Source: an uncultured Oscillospiraceae bacterium
Lineage (GTDB): Bacteria > Bacillota_A > Clostridia > Oscillospirales > Oscillospiraceae
Length of the DNA: 25,993 nt
Direction of reading: 5' to 3'
Assembly (NCBI GenBank): GCA_910584605.1
Contig: CAJUAW010000024.1
Coordinates: forward strand, 1-25,993
The notes beneath the pieces were generated by a model. The model was not told the DNA's origin. It was given only the letters and a program-made list of their open reading frames with translations, and did no database searches. The translations under genes were made by a program, and so were the position numbers. The stretch's first letter is position 1. Every line of letters begins with the position of its first letter. Positions 21,937 through 25,993 of this stretch are shown here, one piece after another.

Positions 21937-23622
21937 ATGCTTTCATTGCTTCATATCGAAAATATCGCCATTATCGAATCGGCGGATATCAGCTTTGACC
22001 GCGGCTTCAACGTGCTCACCGGCGAGACGGGCGCCGGTAAGTCCATCGTGATCGATGCCATCAGCGCCGTTCTTGGGGAGAGGACCAGCCGGGAGGTGAT
22101 CCGAACAGGGGCCAAATCGGCGCTGGTCAACGCGGTCTTCACCGGGGAGGTACCTCTGAAGTGGTTGGAGGACAACGGCTTTCCCGCAGACGGAGAGGAG
22201 CTGATGCTCCAGCGGGAGATCCAGGGGGATGGCCGCAACATCTGCCGGGTGAACGGCCGCCCGCTCACCGTTGCCCAGCTCCGGGAGTTGGGGCGGCAGC
22301 TGCTGAACATCCACGGCCAGCATGACGGCCAGCAGCTGCTGGACCCGGACTGTCACCTGGGCTACCTGGACAGCTTTGGTAAGACAGCCTCCCTGTTGGA
22401 GTCCTATCAGTCCGCCTATCGCTCCATGGCCAGCCTGCGCCGGCGGATCTCGGAGCTGGAGATGGATGAGGCGGAGCGTTCCCGGCGGGTGGATACGCTG
22501 GAATTCCAGATCAGGGAGCTGGAGCGCGCCGAGCTGAAGCCGGGCGAGGATGAGGAGCTGGATGCCAGAAAAACCTTGCTGCGCAGCTCCGGCAAGCTGA
22601 TGGAGGCCATTCAGGAGGCCCAGTTCGCCCTGTCCGGCGGGGAGGACAGCCAGGGAGCCTGCGACCTGATCAGCGAGGCGGAGGGCACCATCCGCTCCGT
22701 GACCCGGCTGAGTCCGCAGCTGGAGGAGCTGGGTGAGAAGCTGACCGCCCTGCGCTACGCTGCCGACGACGCGTCAGAGGTGATCCGGGACTTTTCCGAG
22801 GCGTTTGACTTCTCCCCTGAGGAGCTGGACCAGCTGGAGAGCCGTCTGGACGTAATCTACCGTCTGAAAAAGAAATACGGTCCCACCGTGACCGACATGT
22901 TGGACTATCTGGAGCGTTCGAAGGAGGAGCTGGAACAGATCCAGGAGGCCGACGATACCATCCAGCGGCTGGAGAAGGAGCTGGAACAGGCCCGGAAGGA
23001 GACGGTCAAGCGGGGAACGGCCCTGACCAAGGCCCGCCGGAAGGCGGCGGATAACCTCCAGAAGCGGGTGCAGGAGGAGCTGCGCCAGCTGGACATGCCC
23101 AAGGTACAGTTCGTCACCGATTTTGCGCCCTGCCCCGGCCAGGACGGCATGGACGACACTGGCATGGATCAGATCCAGTTCCTCATGTCCGCCAACCTGG
23201 GCGAGGCGCTGAAGCCCATCCAGAAGGTGGCCTCCGGCGGTGAGCTGGCCCGGATCATGCTGGCCCTGAAAAACGTGCTGGCCGAGGACGACGGCATTGG
23301 CAGTCTGGTCTTTGACGAGGTGGACACCGGCGTATCCGGCCGGGCGGCTCAGAAGGTGGCGGAGAAGATGGCGGATGTGGCCCGCCGCAAGCAGGTGCTG
23401 TGCGTCACCCATCTGCCCCAGATCGCGGCCATGGCGGATACCCACTTCTCGGTGGAGAAGGGGGAAAAGAAGGGCCGCACCTTTACCAATGTAGTCCGCC
23501 TGGGCCAGGAGGGCCGGGTAGAGGAGCTGGCCCGGCTCATCGGCGGCGCGGCGGTCACCGACGTTTTGAAACAGAGCGCCACCGAGCTGCTGGAGCAGGC
23601 GGAGGGATACAAAGCAACATAA
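21937..23622 (+). CDS. recN: DNA repair protein RecN
   Basis: The 561-residue SMC-like ATPase acts early in double-strand break repair. The N-terminal ATP-binding head has GETGAGKS (29-36) and the LLNIHGQHDGQQLL signature; a central coiled coil spans about 160-375 (many Glu/Leu/Arg heptads). The C-terminal head has the SGGELARIMLALKNVL signature, VFDEVDTGVSGR (Walker B plus D-loop) and VTHLPQIAAMAD. Full family length. The ATG at 21937 follows a GAGAGGG by about six bases. Confidence 0.97.
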   Translation: MLSLLHIENIAIIESADISFDRGFNVLTGETGAGKSIVIDAISAVLGERTSREVIRTGAKSALVNAVFTGEVPLKWLEDNGFPADGEELMLQREIQGDGRNICRVNGRPLTVAQLRELGRQLLNIHGQHDGQQLLDPDCHLGYLDSFGKTASLLESYQSAYRSMASLRRRISELEMDEAERSRRVDTLEFQIRELERAELKPGEDEELDARKTLLRSSGKLMEAIQEAQFALSGGEDSQGACDLISEAEGTIRSVTRLSPQLEELGEKLTALRYAADDASEVIRDFSEAFDFSPEELDQLESRLDVIYRLKKKYGPTVTDMLDYLERSKEELEQIQEADDTIQRLEKELEQARKETVKRGTALTKARRKAADNLQKRVQEELRQLDMPKVQFVTDFAPCPGQDGMDDTGMDQIQFLMSANLGEALKPIQKVASGGELARIMLALKNVLAEDDGIGSLVFDEVDTGVSGRAAQKVAEKMADVARRKQVLCVTHLPQIAAMADTHFSVEKGEKKGRTFTNVVRLGQEGRVEELARLIGGAAVTDVLKQSATELLEQAEGYKAT

Positions 23623-23652
23623 ATGGTACATTTTATGAAGGAGGACATTGCA

Positions 23653-24153
23653 ATGTTTCGAGACCTGCGCAGAAAAAAACAGCTGCTCTCCAAGGAGGAG
23701 ACCACAGCGGTTCTGAATCGGGGGACATCCGGCGTACTGGCCCTGTCGGGGGATGACGGCTACCCCTATGCCGTCCCGATCAGCTATGTGTACGACCAGG
23801 AACAGGAAACCATCTATTTCCACTGCGCCAAAAGCGGCCACAAGCTGGACGCCATCCAGCGGAGCGACAAGGCGTCCTTCTGTGTAATCGACCAGGATCA
23901 GGTGATCCCGGAGGAGTATACCACGTATTTCCGCAGCGTCATCGCCTTTGGACGGATTCGCGTCCTGGAGGAGACGGGGGAGAAGTGGGCGGCGGTGGAA
24001 AAGCTTGCGGTCAAGTACGCCCCCGACAGCACGGTGGACGACCGGGAGCAGGCCATCCGCCGGGAATGGGCGCCTCTGTGTGTGCTGGAGATGGCCATTG
24101 AACACGTGACCGGTAAGGAGGCCATCGAGCTGGTCAAAGCAAAACAGGCATAA
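23653..24153 (+). CDS. Pyridoxamine 5'-phosphate oxidase family, flavin-binding protein
   Basis: The 166-residue protein has the split-barrel FMN-binding fold of NimA/PNPOx-like proteins: LLSKEETTAVLNRGTSGVLALSGDDGYPYAVPISYVYD, then IYFHCAKSGHKLDAI and ASFCVIDQDQVIPEEYTTYFRSVIAFGRI. The reaction is uncertain; relatives reduce nitro compounds or bind heme/flavin. The ATG at 23653 follows GAAGGAGG by seven bases; an in-frame ATG at 23623 has no such site. It is close behind recN, so readthrough is possible, and it ends at a strong terminator. Confidence 0.9.
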   Translation: MFRDLRRKKQLLSKEETTAVLNRGTSGVLALSGDDGYPYAVPISYVYDQEQETIYFHCAKSGHKLDAIQRSDKASFCVIDQDQVIPEEYTTYFRSVIAFGRIRVLEETGEKWAAVEKLAVKYAPDSTVDDREQAIRREWAPLCVLEMAIEHVTGKEAIELVKAKQA

Positions 24154-24156
24154 AAG

Positions 24157-24197
24157 ATCCGGCCAGCGATGAAACAAACATCGCTGGCCGGATTTTT
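24157..24197. terminator. Bidirectional terminator between PNPOx-family gene and NSS transporter
   Basis: A perfect 15-bp stem (ATCCGGCCAGCGATG and complement) with loop AAACAAA and a T-run ends the plus-strand unit. The minus-strand gene stops three bases beyond it and reads into the same hairpin. Confidence 0.92.
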
Positions 24198-24199
24198 GG

Positions 24200-25627
24200 T
24201 TAGACAGGAGCGAGGAAGGTGTTTACCTGACCGTACAGGATAAAGGCCATGGCGACCGGGGCAATGATGCGGACACAGATGGTGAAAAAGGTGTACAGAC
24301 CTTTGCTCATCTGGTGGCCCTCCAGACTGACCTCGTCCCGAATGGCCTGGGGTCCGACGACCCAGCCGATCAGGACCGACATGATCAGTGCGCCCAGCGG
24401 CATAGCCACGCCTTCGGAAATAAAGTCCATAAACTCCAGCCAGCAGCTGCCCAGGTCCCGTCCGGTGGACTGGAAGGGGACCCAAAGACCGTTGGCTCCC
24501 AAGCCGTCTGCGGCCACGACTGCGGCTTCCGCGAAGAGCACCAGGCAGATGACGGCCACCACTATGTTCCGCTTTGGCTCCTTGCCTCTGGCGATTCGGA
24601 GGTCGATGACGAAGGTGACCAGCACCTCGGTGAGGGCAATGGCGGAGGTGATGGCCGCCAACACCACAAACAAGAAAAACAGGATGCCGAAAATCGGTCC
24701 GAAGGGCCCCATGGAGTTGAAGACGTCCTGAAGCGTGATGAACAGCAGCTTGGGCCCGGAGAGGGCGGCGCTCTCACCTCCGCCCAGGGCGAAGGCCGCG
24801 GGCAGAACGGCCATGCCAGCCATGACGGCGACCAGCGTGTCCGAGACGATGATGAGCATGGAATTGCGCACCAGGCTCTCCTTCTTGCTTAGGTAGGAGC
24901 CGTAGGTGACGGTGATGCCCATAGCCAGGGAGAGGGAGAAGAACATCTGGCCGCCGGCAGCGGAAAGTACGCCGATGAAGTCGGTTTTGATGGGCTCAAA
25001 GTTAGGGGCGAACATGAACTTCAGGCCCTCCATGGCGCCAGGGAGGGTGAGCGAACGAAGGATGACGATGACCAGCATGATGAACAGGGCGGGCATGCCC
25101 ACCTTGTTAAACTTCTCAATGCCGTCCTTGATGCCGCCACGGATAATAAGGAAGCACAGGGCTATGAACAGGAAGGTGGTGCCGATGGCCAGGGGCTGAT
25201 TGGTGAGCATGGTGCCGAAGGACTCTGCCCCGGAAATGCTGGACAGGCTGAAAATCCCCAGCAGCTCTGCAAAGTTTAGCCCCACATACTGGATGCAGTA
25301 GGCGCCCAGCACGGTGTAGAAGCTGAGGATCAGGAAGGGGGAGAGCAGGGCCAGAAAGCCCACAAAGCCGCCCGCCTTGCCGCCGATCTTCTGGTAGCTG
25401 GTCAGTACGCTCTTGCCGCTCTTGCGGCCGATGGCCAGTTCGCACAGCATGATGGTGAAGCCCACCAGAACGGCCAGAACCAGGTAGATGATCAGGAAGG
25501 GGAAGCCGCCGTTCTTGCCCATGCGGAAGGGAAAGGACCAGATGTTGCCCAGGCCCACGGCGGCGCCCACCGTGGCCATCAAAAAGCCCAGGTTGCTGCC
25601 CCATTGTCCTCTGTGATGTTGTTCCAT
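24200..25627 (-). CDS. Sodium-dependent transporter, neurotransmitter:sodium symporter (SNF) family
   Basis: The 475-residue protein has about eleven to twelve helices. The first carries the LeuT-like unwound Na+/substrate motif GAAVGLGNIWSFPFRMGKNGG (21-41), and LSFYTVLGAYCIQYV matches TM3. NSS proteins of bacteria take up amino acids with Na+ across the cytoplasmic membrane. The substrate cannot be read from sequence. The start at 25627 has GGAGG in the expected place (GTAGGAGGAAATT). It stands alone and is transcribed away from the malic enzyme gene. Confidence 0.95.
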   Translation of the reverse strand: MEQHHRGQWGSNLGFLMATVGAAVGLGNIWSFPFRMGKNGGFPFLIIYLVLAVLVGFTIMLCELAIGRKSGKSVLTSYQKIGGKAGGFVGFLALLSPFLILSFYTVLGAYCIQYVGLNFAELLGIFSLSSISGAESFGTMLTNQPLAIGTTFLFIALCFLIIRGGIKDGIEKFNKVGMPALFIMLVIVILRSLTLPGAMEGLKFMFAPNFEPIKTDFIGVLSAAGGQMFFSLSLAMGITVTYGSYLSKKESLVRNSMLIIVSDTLVAVMAGMAVLPAAFALGGGESAALSGPKLLFITLQDVFNSMGPFGPIFGILFFLFVVLAAITSAIALTEVLVTFVIDLRIARGKEPKRNIVVAVICLVLFAEAAVVAADGLGANGLWVPFQSTGRDLGSCWLEFMDFISEGVAMPLGALIMSVLIGWVVGPQAIRDEVSLEGHQMSKGLYTFFTICVRIIAPVAMAFILYGQVNTFLAPV

Positions 25628-25678
25628 AATTTCCTCCTACAATTACATTTTTACACACAAAAAGGGGAGTTAACCGCC

Positions 25679-25707
25679 ATTCTATCAGAAACTAACCGGT
25701 ACGTCAA
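25679..25707 (-). promoter_or_regulatory. Promoter of the NSS transporter
   Basis: On the minus strand TTGACG (25707-25702), 17 bases, TAGAAT (25684-25679), about 50 bases before the start codon. Good match to housekeeping sigma. Confidence 0.75.
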
Positions 25708-25786
25708 CTGAAAATGGAAAAATTGGCTCAAAAAGCCTGGATTTCCGCCAAAGAAAGGAAAAGACAAGAAAAAGGGACCAGACCCA

Positions 25787-25814
25787 TTGCGATTTTTCCA
25801 GAGTTTAGTATAAT
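25787..25814 (+). promoter_or_regulatory. Promoter of the malic enzyme gene
   Basis: TTGCGA (25787-25792), 16 bases, TATAAT (25809-25814). The leader of about 50 bases contains a GGGGAG ribosome binding site before the ATG. Confidence 0.7.
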
Positions 25815-25869
25815 AGATCGGGCGGGAACTATACGCCCGTCTGATTTTTACGATAAGGGGAGAACACCC

Positions 25870-25993
25870 ATGGATTACGCAAAGGAAAGCCTGCGGCTGC
25901 ACGGCGAGTGGAAGGGAAAAATCGAAGTGGTGGCCACCGTGCCCGCCAACGACAGGGAGTCTCTGTCTCTGGCCTACACCCCCGGAGTGGCCC
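25870..25993 (+). CDS. Malic enzyme, N-terminal fragment
   Basis: Forty-one codons are visible before the window ends: MDYAKESLRLHGEWKGKIEV, then a short stretch and SLSLAYTPGVA. This is the N terminus of NAD(P)-dependent malic enzyme, which decarboxylates malate to pyruvate; the LAYTPGVA motif is highly conserved. AGGGGAG lies seven bases upstream of the ATG. The rest is outside the window, so cofactor choice and completeness are unknown. Confidence 0.9.
   Translation, partial: MDYAKESLRLHGEWKGKIEVVATVPANDRESLSLAYTPGVA

Noticed and set aside
22774..24177. Long minus-strand frame across recN and the PNPOx-family gene
   Set aside because: Shadow frame, leucine/histidine-rich without motifs, and it would have to run through the terminator at 24157-24197.
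1..25993. Search for CRISPR arrays, insertion sequences, integrases, toxin-antitoxin pairs, restriction or other defence genes, tRNA and rRNA
   Set aside because: None seen on reading both strands; the gene content is core metabolism, repair, transport and small hypothetical genes.

Overview
This window is an ordinary chromosomal segment of a GC-rich, probably endospore-forming Firmicute. The best fit is a gut member of the Oscillospiraceae (Flavonifractor/Lawsonibacter/Pseudoflavonifractor type). The clues are the strong AGGAGG ribosome binding sites, the clostridial families DUF6514, DUF951 and DUF2804, a sporulation ylbJ, a SleB-type wall hydrolase, a biotin/Na+ decarboxylase beta subunit, and the conserved run nusB-xseA-xseB-ispA-dxs-tlyA-nadK-argR-recN. 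The taxon is an inference; no rRNA or tRNA gene is present to confirm it.

Layout. At 1-776 (+) lies the 3' end of a sodium-pumping decarboxylase operon: the beta subunit (partial) and a 40-residue gamma-like membrane peptide. At 803-2838 (-) come a DUF6514 gene, a structured intergenic stretch with a perfect 17-bp hairpin, a four-cysteine small protein with no ordinary start codon, and ylbJ. A TTGCAG-N17-TATAAT promoter then starts a tight five-gene unit at 2989-7338 (+): DUF2804, a YgjP-like metallopeptidase, a YitT/YczE membrane protein, rarA, and a TSUP transporter. It is closed by a bidirectional terminator. At 7364-9684 (-) are a DUF3810 membrane metalloprotease-like gene and tmcAL, facing ackA (9847-11040, +) across overlapping face-to-face promoters.

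Next are an AT-rich orphan membrane peptide (11162-11398), DUF951, a radical SAM gene, and a secreted two-domain SleB-type wall hydrolase (12837-13850). The region 14084-23622 (+) is one long housekeeping operon with overlapping or nearly touching genes. It joins transcription antitermination (nusB), a TsaD-like paralogue, exonuclease VII, isoprenoid precursor synthesis (ispA, dxs), an rRNA methyltransferase (tlyA), NAD kinase, the arginine repressor and recN. A flavin-binding PNPOx-family gene follows. A convergent NSS-family Na+ symporter and the first 41 codons of a malic enzyme close the window.

I did not find a CRISPR array, phage, insertion sequence, toxin-antitoxin pair or defence island, nor a convincing new multigene system. 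The observations worth checking are small ones: an apparent AUC start, opposed promoters between two acetate enzymes, a 9-mer repeated around a hairpin, a possible operator, an AT-rich orphan, and a divergent TsaD paralogue.
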